From Terrisporobacter othiniensis (GTDB taxonomy: Bacteria; Bacillota; Clostridia; Peptostreptococcales; Peptostreptococcaceae): 22,744 nucleotides of DNA. Where the stretch lies: positions 1-22,744 of the forward strand of contig NZ_JWHR01000030.1 of NCBI RefSeq assembly GCF_000808015.1, read 5' to 3'. The position numbers and the translations under genes are program-made. Position 1 is the first letter of the stretch, and each line of letters starts with the position of its first letter. The notes under the pieces were generated by a model that was given only the letters and a program-made list of their open reading frames with translations, searched no databases and was not told the origin of the DNA. Positions 1 to 9,507 of this stretch are shown one piece after another.

Positions 1-193
1 GTTATAATTTATAATAATGTAAAAAATAAAAATAATGAAATTTAATAACTTAATTTGAATTATTTTGGAATAATATTTGTTTAAGATTATACAAGGATTT
101 ATATATATTATAAATAATAATAATAGTAAATAAGATTTTTATTTTAGGGTATATTAGACCAAATATATAACATCTATTTAGAGGAGGGTGGAG

Positions 194-1549
194 ATGAAAA
201 AAATTGATAAAGATAAAAAAATAATATTGATAGTTGTACTTCTCCCTCTATTATTTTTTGTTCAGTATTATCTCTTTAAGTCTGGAGTAGCATCTCCCAT
301 GATTAAAGGTGTAAATATTAAGATAATAGAAGGCGAGTATATACAAGATATAGATAAATATGTAGTAAAACTTGGTGATAGAGTAGTATTATCACCAGGA
401 GATTATATTAAAATTCCTCAATATGCTAAAGATCCAAAAATAAAATTTACTATTTTAGATAATACAAAAACAATAGAGCTTAAAGATAATAGTAATAAAG
501 AAGAAAATACGGTTATATTGAATGCTCTTAAAACTGGATATACTTCAGTTGCAATAATGAAAAATTCAAGAGTATTACAAAAGGTTACTATTAGAGTTGT
601 TGATCCATCAATAGAAGATTTAAATATATCAGTAGAAGGTAAGTTGAAGTATGTGGGTGACGAAGCAGAGATTAATAGCTCTGTTGAAGTAGATTATAAA
701 GAGTTTAATGACACCTATGATGTGACTTATGAAAGCTCCAATGAAAATGTATTAAAAGTGATAAATAATAAGATAAAAGCTGTTGGAGTAGGTAAAGCGA
801 CTATATATGCAAAATCAAAGGATAAAGTAGAAGCTATACGATACACTATTGTAGCTAAGGTTAAAAGAATTGATATAGATAGTAGCTTTGATATTGTAGT
901 GGGAGAAGGAATTAAACTAAAACCAAAAATAATTACTGAGCCACAAAATCTAACTCCGCCTCAAACTTCTTATAAATTTTCACAGTCTAAGTTACCTGTG
1001 GAAAGGGCAGTAACATTTGAAGAAGATGGAACTATCGTTGGAATAAGACAAGGTAGTGAGCAAATAACCATAAGTTGTGGAGAAGGAGAAAATAAAAGAA
1101 TTGAAGTGGTAACCATAAATGTAAAAGAAGGAACACTAGAAAATAGTATGATAAGAAATCTATTCTCTAAGCATATTATTGAAGATAATAAACTTAAAAT
1201 TGCCTTAAGTTGGGATATTTTAAATGGAGCCACAAATTATGATATATACATTAAGGATAATATAAATGGTGAGGCTGGATTTGAATTATATAAATCTATA
1301 ACACAGGAAGAGTTTTTAAAAAATTCAAATGTAATAATAAGTATAGATTTAAATGAAGATATTAATGAAATTGCATATGAAATTTATGTGGTTGGAAGAA
1401 ATGAAGAAGGAACATCAAAGCCAAGCAATATTGAAAGTATAAAAGATAATATTATAAAAGATAATGATGACGAAGAAAATGATAACGATAATGAAAATAT
1501 AGATGACAATGAAGATAAGGAAGAGGAAGTAGTGCCTGATGAAACTTAA
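194..1549 (+). CDS. Membrane-anchored protein with Ig-like (BIG2-type) domains
   Basis: The product is a predicted cell-surface protein of 451 residues with no assigned function. A hydrophobic segment near residues 9-28 (IILIVVLLPLLFFVQYYLF) follows a lysine-rich N-terminus, so it is probably an N-terminal anchor or uncleaved signal. Two or three beta-sandwich repeats follow. The clearest, around residues 145-225, has a bacterial Ig-like (BIG2) pattern of the type YESSNENVLKVINNKIKAVG. A fibronectin-III-like stretch lies near residues 330-420 (LSWDILNGATNYDIYI). The last 30 residues are very acidic and unstructured, rich in D, E and N. I chose the ATG at 194 because GAGGAGG lies 6 bases upstream; a GTG at 188 would sit inside that site. 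No LPXTG motif is seen. Adhesion or envelope scaffolding is inference only. Confidence 0.75.
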   Translation: MKKIDKDKKIILIVVLLPLLFFVQYYLFKSGVASPMIKGVNIKIIEGEYIQDIDKYVVKLGDRVVLSPGDYIKIPQYAKDPKIKFTILDNTKTIELKDNSNKEENTVILNALKTGYTSVAIMKNSRVLQKVTIRVVDPSIEDLNISVEGKLKYVGDEAEINSSVEVDYKEFNDTYDVTYESSNENVLKVINNKIKAVGVGKATIYAKSKDKVEAIRYTIVAKVKRIDIDSSFDIVVGEGIKLKPKIITEPQNLTPPQTSYKFSQSKLPVERAVTFEEDGTIVGIRQGSEQITISCGEGENKRIEVVTINVKEGTLENSMIRNLFSKHIIEDNKLKIALSWDILNGATNYDIYIKDNINGEAGFELYKSITQEEFLKNSNVIISIDLNEDINEIAYEIYVVGRNEEGTSKPSNIESIKDNIIKDNDDEENDNDNENIDDNEDKEEEVVPDET

Positions 1550-1614
1550 TTTACTCATAATATATAGATACTTTAATATATATTAGTAAAAAGAATAATT
1601 AGGAGAGAGTTATA

Positions 1615-1824
1615 TTGGAAAGAAGAGCTAAAAGAATTAATGAAATATCAAAAAATTTGGCCCAAGAAGCTTACAAGGCTTATGCTGGTAAAAAAGATTA
1701 TAAAAGAGCTCTAGAAATATACTGTTTACTAGCGGAATCCAAATGTGTTCCAAAAGAAATCTCGAATTTCTCTAAAAATATGATGGGAAGACTTAGTAAA
1801 AAAATTGAAGACACCCATCACTAA
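1615..1824 (+). CDS. Small helical protein of unknown function
   Basis: This gene codes for 69 residues and I do not recognise a family. The start is TTG, with AGGAGAG about 6 bases upstream. The protein is basic at the N-terminus and looks all-helical. The stretch AYKAYAGKKDYKRALEIYCL has the spacing of a single TPR-like helix pair. There is no signal peptide or membrane segment. The gene follows the Ig-like protein gene by 65 bases with no terminator between them, and a strong terminator follows, so the two may share a transcript. Confidence 0.6.
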   Translation: MERRAKRINEISKNLAQEAYKAYAGKKDYKRALEIYCLLAESKCVPKEISNFSKNMMGRLSKKIEDTHH

Positions 1825-1826
1825 TT

Positions 1827-1854
1827 AAAAGTCCCATTTTATATGGGGCTTTTT
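1827..1854 (+). terminator. Rho-independent terminator after the small gene
   Basis: The hairpin AAAAGTCCCA / TGGGGCTTTT has a 7-base loop and one G-U pair, and runs directly into a T tract. It ends the transcript of the genes at 194-1824 and separates them from the csp genes. Confidence 0.8.
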
Positions 1855-1926
1855 CAATTGTAAGGATTTTATATTTTATCTGGCATATGTATAAAATAAA
1901 AAAATAACATATTTAAATGAAAATAT

Positions 1927-1960
1927 TTCGCCGACACGTCGCTCAAGCGAAGCGAATTTT
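1927..1960. repeat. Short interspersed palindromic repeat, copy 1
   Basis: This GC-rich block stands out in very AT-rich DNA. It contains an outer pair TTCGC/GCGAA and an inner hairpin CGAC-AC-GTCG. It ends in AGCGAAGCGAATTTTT, a string that recurs with one change (C to T) at 18452-18467. Both copies lie between genes and neither shows an ORF. The sharing of a 16-base end plus nearby hairpins suggests a dispersed repeat family. The true borders cannot be set from two copies. Confidence 0.5.
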
Positions 1961-2037
1961 TTATGCATTAAAGTTTTCAATCATCATAAATAGGAATATG
2001 AGCAAATATAATTAATATAGAATTATATTTGCTTATA

Positions 2038-5000
2038 ATGGAGGTGATTAATATAGATTATGAAGTAGTTGTTAAATATAACGGAGATATATTAAAACTA
2101 GAGACAGAATTAGGTGTAAGTGTGGAAATTTTAAGTCCTATATATGCCATAATTACAGCTGATAATCCAGATAAATTTGAAAACCTATTAAATTATAGTG
2201 AAATAGAATATGTGGAAAAACCATTTATATTAGAAACACAAGATGCCCAAAGTTTTTCTAGCACAGGTATAACTAGTTTTAAAAATAGAACAGGACTGAC
2301 AGGAAAAGGTACTATTTTAGGTCTTATTGATTCTGGAATAGATTATACACTTCCTATTTTTAAAAATGGTAGTGGAAAATCAAAGATATTATATTTGTGG
2401 GATCAGTCTATAAAAGGTACACCACCAGAAGGCTTTAAAGAAGGAACCTTATACACAAATGAAGATATAAATCAGGCTATAAATGGTGAAAAAAGCATTC
2501 CTATATCTATAACAGCAACTCATGGCACTCATGTGGCAGGAATTGCAGCTAGTATTGCAAATGATGCAGATATCATATTCGTTAGAGTAGGAAATAGGCA
2601 AACAGACTATTATTCTAGAAGTACAGAATTTATGAGAGCAATCAAATTTATATTAGATAAATCTCTAGAATTAAATAAACCAGTAGCAATAAACATTAGT
2701 TACGGAAGTAATGAAGGATCTCATAGAGGATTATCTTTATTTGAACAATATATTGATGACCAATGTTTATTCTGGAAAAATAATATAGTTGTTGCAGCAG
2801 GAAATAATGCCAATAAAGGAGGACATAAAAGAATTCAACTTACTGAAAATTCGGATGAGGAGGTTGAAATTGTTATTGGCGAAAATGAAATGATTATTAA
2901 TATAAATATTTGGCCAGACTTTTTAGATGAATTTTCAGTAACGGCAATAAATCCATCAAATCAATCATCTCAAGCTTTGTCATTAGATAATCCTAATATT
3001 AGCAACACAGTAGGTAATACAAGAGTAACGGGCGTTTTTTATCCTATAGAACCATACTCTCTTGCAAGAAGAGTAACGATAAGATTATCTTCAACATCAC
3101 TTGAACAAGGTGTAAATTCAGGTATATGGAGATTGAGGTTTAAGCCAATAAAAATAGTAAATGGTCAAATAGATTTATATTTGCCAACATCTGAAGGAAT
3201 AAGTAAAGATACAAAATTTCTTTCACCAAATAATATTTTAACAGTAACAGTACCAGGAACTGCAAGTAGAGTTATAACCGTAGGAAGTTTTGATTCGAGA
3301 ACAGATACTGTATCTATTTTTTCAGGGAGAGGGGATGTAAGCCTAGGAATAGATAAACCAGATATATTGGCGCCAGGAGAAAATATTTTATCTTATTTGC
3401 CCGGAGGAACTACAGGTTCTCTTACAGGAACAAGTATGGCAACACCTCATGTGACAGGTGTATGTACTTTGCTAATGGAATGGGGCGTGGTTCAAAGGAA
3501 TGATTTGTATTTATATTCTCAACGATCCAAAGCACTTTTGATAGATAATGCAAGAAGGATAGAGGGTCAAACTTATCCATCAAATGATTTGGGATATGGA
3601 TTTTTAGATATGAGGAATATTGAATTAAGATCATATTCTAGCAATGAAATCGGTAATTTATTTCGATCTAATAATATAAATGATACTAATTTTAGACAGG
3701 AAGAAGCCTTATCCAGTGTTTTTGTAATTATGAGACCTGGATTTATTGAGGGATTGAGGAGAATAGGATTAGAAGATAGTTTTACGAGGATCTCAGAAAA
3801 TGTAGGTATTTTAAAAGTTGCACCTGGATATGAAGAAGAGTTAATAAGATTATTTGGATCTAATGTTACTGTAAGATCTATAAATATAGTTAGCATGGAA
3901 CCACTAGGAGCACCAGCTTCTGGAGAAATTGGTGGAATAAATGCAAACGAAGAAATTGGTGTGAATTTTATAAAAAATAATCCAAATCTAGATGTAACAG
4001 GAAGAGGCGTTCTTATTTGTGTAGCAGATTCAGGGATAGATTATTTACATGAGGATTTTATATATGAAGATGGAACTAGCAAAATAGCTTATATATGGGA
4101 TCAAAGCAAAGAAGGTAATCCACCTGATGGTTTTTATATAGGGACAGAATACACAAAAGAAGATATTAATAGAGCAATAGCAGAGAGAGATAACAGTTTA
4201 ACGCAGGATGAAACAGGGACTGGAACATTGATTAGTGGAATATGTGCAGGTTTAGGTAGGGTGAAAAAAGAATATGAAGGGGTGGCACCTCAGTCAGAGT
4301 TGGTAATAGTAAAATTAAAAACGGAAAATGGATTTACTAATAATGCATATTTTTATGCAGCAAGACAATATGCAATTGCAAAATCACAAGAGCTTCGAAA
4401 ACCTATAATAGTAAATGACTCTGTAGGTAATATTTTGATAACGGGATATATAAGAGGTATTGTTGATTTAGAATTATCTCTAATAAATGGATATTGTGAA
4501 GTATCGGCAATTGGTAATGAGGCTAATACTCAAGTTCATACAAGAGGAACAATTAATAATGTAGGCGAAACTAAGGATGTTGAATTTGAGATAACTGATA
4601 CAGAACAAACTTTGAATATTTATATGTGGGTAGAGAGGCCTGATCGGATGGATATAAAAATCATATCTCCAAGTGGTGAAGAAAGTAAATCAATTGTGTC
4701 AGGATATTACGAAACAATAAGTGGAGATTTTAATTTTGAAAATACAAAATATATATTAAACTATGTTTATCCAACTACGTTTTCAGGCCAACAATTAGTT
4801 CAAATTGCTCTTTTAAATATAACTAGAGGGACATGGAAACTAAGATTAACTGGTTTATATATAACTATCGGAAATTATAATATATATATGGATAATAGGG
4901 TTTTTTTAAATGAAGGTACTAATTTTGATAATCCTGACCCTTTTTATACAGTTAATTTTCCTGCAACTCAAGACTATGTTATATCAGTAGGAGCTTATGA

Positions 5001-5349
5001 TTTACAAAATAATAATATGTGGCCACCATCATCGAGAGGTCCTAATATACAAAATCAATTAAATCCTGATATCATAGCTCCTGGAGTAAATATTATTGGA
5101 CCTTACCTTAATAATACCTATGGAAGGTTAACTGGAACAGCAGCAGCAGCGGCCTATGTAAGTGGTGCTTGTGCTTTATTTTATCAATATACAATAGTAG
5201 ATGATAGATATCAATATGAAGGATTTACACCTAATATGAAAGCTTTTTTACAGTTGGGAGCAACAAGAAGTGGAGGAACATTATATCCAAATAATATAGC
5301 AGGATATGGAATACTGAATGTTAGAGGAGTATTTGAACAATTTAGATAG
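2038..5349 (+). CDS. cspBA: CspBA: active CspB germination protease fused to CspA pseudoprotease
   Basis: The product is a spore protein of about 1,100 residues with two subtilase domains. Numbering from ATG 2038, the CspB half has a prodomain (1-68), a likely autocleavage site after Q68 ([10 protein letters not shown]), and an intact triad: D98 in DSGIDY, H162 in THGTHVAG and S466 in [10 protein letters not shown] jellyroll insert spans about 264-385. The CspA half (from about 560) has a prodomain, keeps Asp (D664), but has Thr at the His position (T728, GTGTLISG) and Ala at the Ser position (A1035, GTAAAAAYV). In C. difficile CspB activates pro-SleC, and CspA governs CspC loading into spores and co-germinant response. 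cspC follows directly. The start is unclear. ATG 2038 and TTG 2029 have no ribosome-binding site, while GGAGGTGA at 2040-2047 points to an ATA at 2053. Confidence 0.92.
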   Translation: MEVINIDYEVVVKYNGDILKLETELGVSVEILSPIYAIITADNPDKFENLLNYSEIEYVEKPFILETQDAQSFSSTGITSFKNRTGLTGKGTILGLIDSGIDYTLPIFKNGSGKSKILYLWDQSIKGTPPEGFKEGTLYTNEDINQAINGEKSIPISITATHGTHVAGIAASIANDADIIFVRVGNRQTDYYSRSTEFMRAIKFILDKSLELNKPVAINISYGSNEGSHRGLSLFEQYIDDQCLFWKNNIVVAAGNNANKGGHKRIQLTENSDEEVEIVIGENEMIININIWPDFLDEFSVTAINPSNQSSQALSLDNPNISNTVGNTRVTGVFYPIEPYSLARRVTIRLSSTSLEQGVNSGIWRLRFKPIKIVNGQIDLYLPTSEGISKDTKFLSPNNILTVTVPGTASRVITVGSFDSRTDTVSIFSGRGDVSLGIDKPDILAPGENILSYLPGGTTGSLTGTSMATPHVTGVCTLLMEWGVVQRNDLYLYSQRSKALLIDNARRIEGQTYPSNDLGYGFLDMRNIELRSYSSNEIGNLFRSNNINDTNFRQEEALSSVFVIMRPGFIEGLRRIGLEDSFTRISENVGILKVAPGYEEELIRLFGSNVTVRSINIVSMEPLGAPASGEIGGINANEEIGVNFIKNNPNLDVTGRGVLICVADSGIDYLHEDFIYEDGTSKIAYIWDQSKEGNPPDGFYIGTEYTKEDINRAIAERDNSLTQDETGTGTLISGICAGLGRVKKEYEGVAPQSELVIVKLKTENGFTNNAYFYAARQYAIAKSQELRKPIIVNDSVGNILITGYIRGIVDLELSLINGYCEVSAIGNEANTQVHTRGTINNVGETKDVEFEITDTEQTLNIYMWVERPDRMDIKIISPSGEESKSIVSGYYETISGDFNFENTKYILNYVYPTTFSGQQLVQIALLNITRGTWKLRLTGLYITIGNYNIYMDNRVFLNEGTNFDNPDPFYTVNFPATQDYVISVGAYDLQNNNMWPPSSRGPNIQNQLNPDIIAPGVNIIGPYLNNTYGRLTGTAAAAAYVSGACALFYQYTIVDDRYQYEGFTPNMKAFLQLGATRSGGTLYPNNIAGYGILNVRGVFEQFR

Positions 5350-7063
5350 GGGGGAATATAAAATTAGAATAAAATCATACATCATAATATACCACTTATC
5401 GCAGCAAGAATTAGAAAAAGGTCTAAGAGATAATGGTATAGATAATTTTATAGTTTTAAATAGGCAATCTGCAGTTATTTATCTTCCAGAAAATTATGAT
5501 ACTGAAAAACTTAAGAATATAGATGTAATAGATTGGTTGGAAGAATCAGTGCCTATGAGCTCACTTATTAATATTACAAATAATTTAAATGATGGAATCA
5601 ATGTTGTTACGGCTTCTGGAATAGGTGCATTCAATAACCCTTATGTCAAAGTAAGTGGTGAGGGAATATTAGTAGCTATAATAGATTCAGGGATAGATTA
5701 CTTAAATGAAGATTTTATAAATGAAGACGGTACTAGTAAAATAGTTTCAATGTGGAATCAAGATTGTAATATATCAGAACCACCAGAAGGGTTTATTTTT
5801 GGCTCAGAGATATCTAGGGATGAAATAAATGATGCAATAAAAGACAATAATAAAGATTTATGTGTAGATGAACTTGGAACAGGAACTATAGCTGCAGGGA
5901 TTATTTGCTCTGGAGGTAGAGTGAATAATAATTATAGAGGAATTGCACCAAATGTTGAGTTAGTAGTAGTTAAGCTTAGACAATACGAAGACACATATAC
6001 AAAAGGAAAAATAAATTATGAAAGTACAGATTTTTTTGCTGCTATAGCTTATGTAATATCTGTATCTAAAGAATTAAATATGCCCCTAATAATAAATTTA
6101 TCTGTAGGTGCAACATCAACATCATTTTACAACATATCAATTATTAATACTTTTACAGAATTATATCAATCAGGAATAGTAATTGTTAGTGGCGCAGGAA
6201 ATGAGGGGAATACAGACATTCATTTTTCGGGTCAAATTAATAAAGGAATAACTTTTGATAAAGGGGACTACCAAGATATAGTTTTACAAGAGGGAGACGA
6301 CACGAATCTGGATATTACTATAAATTTTCTTGGTGCAGATAAAGTCCGTGTAGCTGTAATATCGCCATCAGGCGAAATTAGTAAAATAGGTGAATATAGC
6401 CCTGAAAATATAGTAGTTAATGGTAGTTTTAATTTAGAAAATACAGGATATACTATAGAATATACTCTGCCGTGGTTGTTCTCAGGAACTACTGTCATAA
6501 ATATTAAGCTAAGAGATATTAAGCCTGGTATTTGGACCATTAGAATTATTCCAGAGTATATTATAAATGGAAATTATAGCTTATATATTCCAAATAGAAA
6601 TATTATATCTCCAACAACAAGGTTTTTAGATGCAGATTCATCTTTTACTATTACTAGATTTGGCCTTGTAAGAGAAGTAATAACAATTGGTACCTACAAT
6701 GAAAAAACAAATTCCATGTGGCTGGGATCATCTAAAGGTCCTCATGGAGAAAATGAAATAAAGCCTGACATTGTAGCTCCTGGAGTAGACATTATTTCTA
6801 CTTTTTTAAATAATACTTATAATACAGGTACAGGAAGTGGAGTAAGTTCATCTATAGTTTGTGGGATTTTAGCATTAATAATGGAATATATTTTAAATCA
6901 AACTGACTTACCAAGATACTCACTTTATAATGAACCACTAAAAACATATTTAATGATTGGAACAACTCAAAATAGTTTATATTCCTACCCAAATATATCA
7001 CAAGGTTTTGGTCTTTTAAATTATCAAAATACAATAATAAAAGTAGCTAAGAATATTAATTAA
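5318..7063 (+). CDS. cspC: CspC germinant-signalling pseudoprotease
   Basis: This is a subtilase-like protein without a catalytic site. In C. difficile CspC is a spore protein needed for bile-salt-triggered germination. Numbering from ATG 5318, the Asp is kept (D123 in DSGIDY), Thr 188 replaces His (GTGTIAAG) and Gly replaces Ser ([11 protein letters not shown]). A jellyroll region follows [16 protein letters not shown] 5318 lies inside cspBA (32-base overlap) and has at best a weak ribosome-binding site. The strong site AGGGGGGA at 5348-5355 points to ATT 5363. The resulting protein, (M)RIKSYIII, aligns with the MSKSYTIL start of the second copy and gives 566 residues. Translation from 5363 is therefore likely, or translation coupled to cspBA from 5318. 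No terminator is seen just after the gene. Confidence 0.9.
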   Translation: MLEEYLNNLDRGEYKIRIKSYIIIYHLSQQELEKGLRDNGIDNFIVLNRQSAVIYLPENYDTEKLKNIDVIDWLEESVPMSSLINITNNLNDGINVVTASGIGAFNNPYVKVSGEGILVAIIDSGIDYLNEDFINEDGTSKIVSMWNQDCNISEPPEGFIFGSEISRDEINDAIKDNNKDLCVDELGTGTIAAGIICSGGRVNNNYRGIAPNVELVVVKLRQYEDTYTKGKINYESTDFFAAIAYVISVSKELNMPLIINLSVGATSTSFYNISIINTFTELYQSGIVIVSGAGNEGNTDIHFSGQINKGITFDKGDYQDIVLQEGDDTNLDITINFLGADKVRVAVISPSGEISKIGEYSPENIVVNGSFNLENTGYTIEYTLPWLFSGTTVINIKLRDIKPGIWTIRIIPEYIINGNYSLYIPNRNIISPTTRFLDADSSFTITRFGLVREVITIGTYNEKTNSMWLGSSKGPHGENEIKPDIVAPGVDIISTFLNNTYNTGTGSGVSSSIVCGILALIMEYILNQTDLPRYSLYNEPLKTYLMIGTTQNSLYSYPNISQGFGLLNYQNTIIKVAKNIN

Positions 7064-7176
7064 AAATTTATTATAAAAATCAAATCAAATATGAATTATT
7101 ATAGAAATTTAGTAAAAAATAATAGAAATAAATTGATTAAGGAGGGAAAGAAATAATAATACAAAGGAGGACTTAA

Positions 7177-7392
7177 TTGAATATAAATAAAGACAACTTA
7201 AATCATGGAGTAAGTAGACAACTTAGTGGAAAAGATAACGAAAGATTATACTCAACTACTCCAGTGAATAATGCCTATACAGCAGCAATATTAGACAAAG
7301 CCGACGAATATCCAGATAGCAAAGTATCTATCCCATCCTTAGATAGTGTAGAAGAAGCTAAAGACTGGGTAGATAATGGTAGTAAAACTTAA
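7177..7392 (+). CDS. Small DUF3787-like protein
   Basis: The gene codes for 71 residues from a TTG start with an excellent AAAGGAGG site 6 bases upstream. The C-terminal half, with TAAILDKADEYPDSKVSIPS followed by VEEAKDWVDNG, resembles small clostridial proteins I know as DUF3787. That family assignment is from memory and the function is unknown. The protein is hydrophilic, with no signal peptide or membrane segment. It lies 113 bases after cspC and before a clear terminator, so it could be the last gene of the csp transcript. Whether it is a spore protein is inference. Confidence 0.7.
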   Translation: MNINKDNLNHGVSRQLSGKDNERLYSTTPVNNAYTAAILDKADEYPDSKVSIPSLDSVEEAKDWVDNGSKT

Positions 7393-7403
7393 AAGATTAT
7401 TAA

Positions 7404-7430
7404 AAAATAGGGAGTATAACTCCCTATTTT
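7404..7430 (+). terminator. Terminator after the DUF3787-like gene
   Basis: A perfect 11-bp hairpin, AAAATAGGGAG / CTCCCTATTTT with a 5-base loop, lies 11 bases after the stop codon and ends in a T tract. It closes the first csp transcript. Confidence 0.85.
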
Positions 7431-7493
7431 AATTTTAAACAATTACATAAAATTAAAATGAATTGGATATAAATAAGTATTAAAAAATACTTA

Positions 7494-7522
7494 TTGACAT
7501 TATCTATTAATTGATATATTAT
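7494..7522 (+). promoter_or_regulatory. Vegetative (sigma-A type) promoter of the asnS T-box leader
   Basis: A consensus -35 TTGACA (7494-7499) and a -10 TATTAT (7517-7522) are 17 bases apart. Transcription would start near 7529, just before the T-box leader, as expected for an aminoacyl-tRNA synthetase leader. Confidence 0.75.
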
Positions 7523-7550
7523 TAGAATTACCAAAATTAATAAATAAAAA

Positions 7551-7822
7551 CAAATGCTGTGAAGGGAAGAGTAATTATATTTTGAAGTCTAAGCGAGCTG
7601 GTTATGGTGGGAGTCCAGTACAGATTATATAGTGAAAAACATCCTGAAGCTACTAAGAGAAATCTTTTATAAGAGAGTAGATTTAGTCGGAACCAAACCG
7701 TTATCATATTGGTGATGTATGATAGTACATCAATAGAGTTGAACTTAATGTGAGTTAAATTAGGTGGTACCGCGGAAGTACAGTCTTTCGTCCTAAATAT
7801 TTAGGATGAAAGGCTTTTTTTA
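7551..7822 (+). promoter_or_regulatory. T-box leader (asparagine) controlling asnS
   Basis: This leader senses uncharged tRNA and controls read-through into asnS. The T-box AGGTGGTACCGCGG is at 7762-7775. The terminator hairpin follows, GTCTTTCGTCCTA paired with TAGGATGAAAGGC and then a T run, ending near 7822. Stem I features are visible at 7593-7620 (GCGAGCTGG, GGTGGGAGTCCAG). After GTGAA on the 3' side of stem I comes AAC (7638-7640), the natural specifier position and an asparagine codon. This matches the downstream gene. Uncharged tRNA-Asn should favour the antiterminator. The 5' border is estimated. Confidence 0.93.
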
Positions 7823-8009
7823 TTTCAGATAAATAATTATTTTACTATTTGGTTTTGGGAAAAGCTGTATAAATATGTAACTTTAAGGCAATAAAAATAA
7901 AAAATTAGTTTTTGTTAAATAATATTTTTATTATTTTAATTAAGGTATAATATTAATTAAGAATATTTTTAAATAAAATAGATAAAATACTTAAATAGGA
8001 GGTAAAATT

Positions 8010-9407
8010 ATGCAAAAAGATTTTATACAAGTAAAAGATCTTTACAGAGATAAAGAACAATACATAGACAAAGATGTAAAAGTGGCTGGGTGGATAAGAA
8101 CATCTAGAATTTCAAAAAACTTTGGATTTATAGAACTAAATGATGGTTCATTCTTCAAAAACATGCAAGTTGTATTAGATGATAAATTAGAAAACTTTAA
8201 GAATATAGGAAAGTTACCAATAAGCTCTTCAATATTAGTAGAAGGTAAATTAGTAGCTACAGAAGGGGCTAAACAACCAGTTGAGATACATGCTACTAAA
8301 GTTGTAGTAGAAGGTGAGTCTGATAACTCATATCCTCTACAAAAGAAAAGACATACAGTAGAATATCTAAGAACAATAGCTCACTTAAGACCAAGAAGTA
8401 ATATGTTCTCAGCAGTATTCAGAGTAAGAAGTGTGGCAGCTTATGCTGTACATAAATTCTTCCAAGAAAGAAACTTTGTATACTCACATTCACCAATAAT
8501 CACAGGAAGTGACTGTGAAGGTGCAGGAGAAATGTTTAGAATAACTACTCTTGATTTAGATAATGTTCCAAAAACTGAAGAAGGCAAAATAGATTATTCT
8601 GAAGATTTCTTTGGAAAAGAAGCTAACTTAACAGTTTCAGGACAATTAAATGCTGAGATAATGGCTCTTGCTTTTAGAAATGTTTACACATTTGGACCAA
8701 CTTTCAGAGCAGAAAACTCTTATACAGGTAGACATGCTTCTGAGTTCTGGATGATAGAACCAGAAATAGCATTTGCTGATTTAGAAGATAACATGGAACT
8801 TGCTGAGGATATGGTTAAATACATAATCAACTATGTATTAGAACATTGCCCAGAAGAAATGGAATTTTTCAATGCATTCGTAGATAAAGGATTATTAGAA
8901 AGATTAAACAATATAGTAAGCTCTGATTTCGTAAGAATAACTTATACTAAAGCAGTAGAATTATTACTTGAATCAGGACAAAAATTCGAATATCCGGTAG
9001 AGTGGGGAATAGATTTACAAACTGAGCACGAAAGATATATAACTGAACAAATATTTAATGCTCCAGTATTTGTAACTGACTATCCAAAAGATATAAAAGC
9101 ATTCTACATGAGATTAAATGAAGATGGAAAAACAGTTAGAGCTATGGATTTATTAGTTCCAGGTGTTGGAGAAATCATCGGAGGTTCTCAAAGAGAAGAA
9201 AGAGAAGATGTATTATTAGAAAGAATAGAAGAATTTGGATTAAATAAAGAAGATTACTGGTGGTACTTAGAACTTAGAAAATTCGGTACTGCAACTCATT
9301 CAGGATTTGGTCTAGGATTTGAAAGAATGATAATGTACTTAACAGGTGTATCAAACATAAGAGACGTTATACCATTCCCAAGAACTCCTAAAAATTGTGA
9401 ATTCTAA
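8010..9407 (+). CDS. asnS: Asparaginyl-tRNA synthetase
   Basis: This enzyme charges tRNA-Asn with asparagine using ATP in the cytoplasm. The 465-residue protein has an N-terminal OB-fold anticodon-binding domain (about 1-105, [20 protein letters not shown]) and a class II catalytic core. Motif 2 is seen as [20 protein letters not shown]. Motif 3 is [15 protein letters not shown], followed by the C-terminal IPFPRTP. FRAENS and the overall length indicate AsnRS rather than AspRS. The start ATG is preceded by TAGGAGGT at 7997-8004. Expression is under the T-box upstream. The gene sits between the two csp loci and ends in a perfect terminator. Confidence 0.98.
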   Translation: MQKDFIQVKDLYRDKEQYIDKDVKVAGWIRTSRISKNFGFIELNDGSFFKNMQVVLDDKLENFKNIGKLPISSSILVEGKLVATEGAKQPVEIHATKVVVEGESDNSYPLQKKRHTVEYLRTIAHLRPRSNMFSAVFRVRSVAAYAVHKFFQERNFVYSHSPIITGSDCEGAGEMFRITTLDLDNVPKTEEGKIDYSEDFFGKEANLTVSGQLNAEIMALAFRNVYTFGPTFRAENSYTGRHASEFWMIEPEIAFADLEDNMELAEDMVKYIINYVLEHCPEEMEFFNAFVDKGLLERLNNIVSSDFVRITYTKAVELLLESGQKFEYPVEWGIDLQTEHERYITEQIFNAPVFVTDYPKDIKAFYMRLNEDGKTVRAMDLLVPGVGEIIGGSQREEREDVLLERIEEFGLNKEDYWWYLELRKFGTATHSGFGLGFERMIMYLTGVSNIRDVIPFPRTPKNCEF

Positions 9408-9424
9408 TATTAAACAAATAAAAT

Positions 9425-9467
9425 AAAGGTGACTTATTACAATTTAATTGTAATAAGTCACCTTTTT
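9425..9467 (+). terminator. Perfect 19-bp terminator after asnS
   Basis: The arms 9425-9443 and 9447-9465 are exact reverse complements with a TTA loop, and the 3' arm runs into five Ts. It ends asnS transcription only about 40 bases before the start of the second csp pair. Confidence 0.92.
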
Positions 9468-9507
9468 GTATATATATTAATAAAGCCTTTTTTAGGAGGT
9501 GGTTAAT

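Noticed and set aside
1993..2023. Sporulation (sigma-G type) promoter upstream of cspBA: GGAATA followed about 14 bases later by TAATATA.
   Set aside because: cspBA is expected to have a forespore promoter, but the -10 part matches poorly and the region is so AT-rich that such matches arise by chance.
3422..3896. Minus-strand frames inside cspBA, and similar ones inside asnS-adjacent, csp and zinc-ribbon genes.
   Set aside because: They lie opposite well-supported genes, have no ribosome-binding sites or recognisable motifs, and are explained by codon bias of AT-rich genes.
7912..7951. Second promoter between the T-box and asnS, with a perfect TATAAT at 7946-7951.
   Set aside because: No -35 element lies at a suitable distance; TTGTTA at 7912 is 28 bases away.
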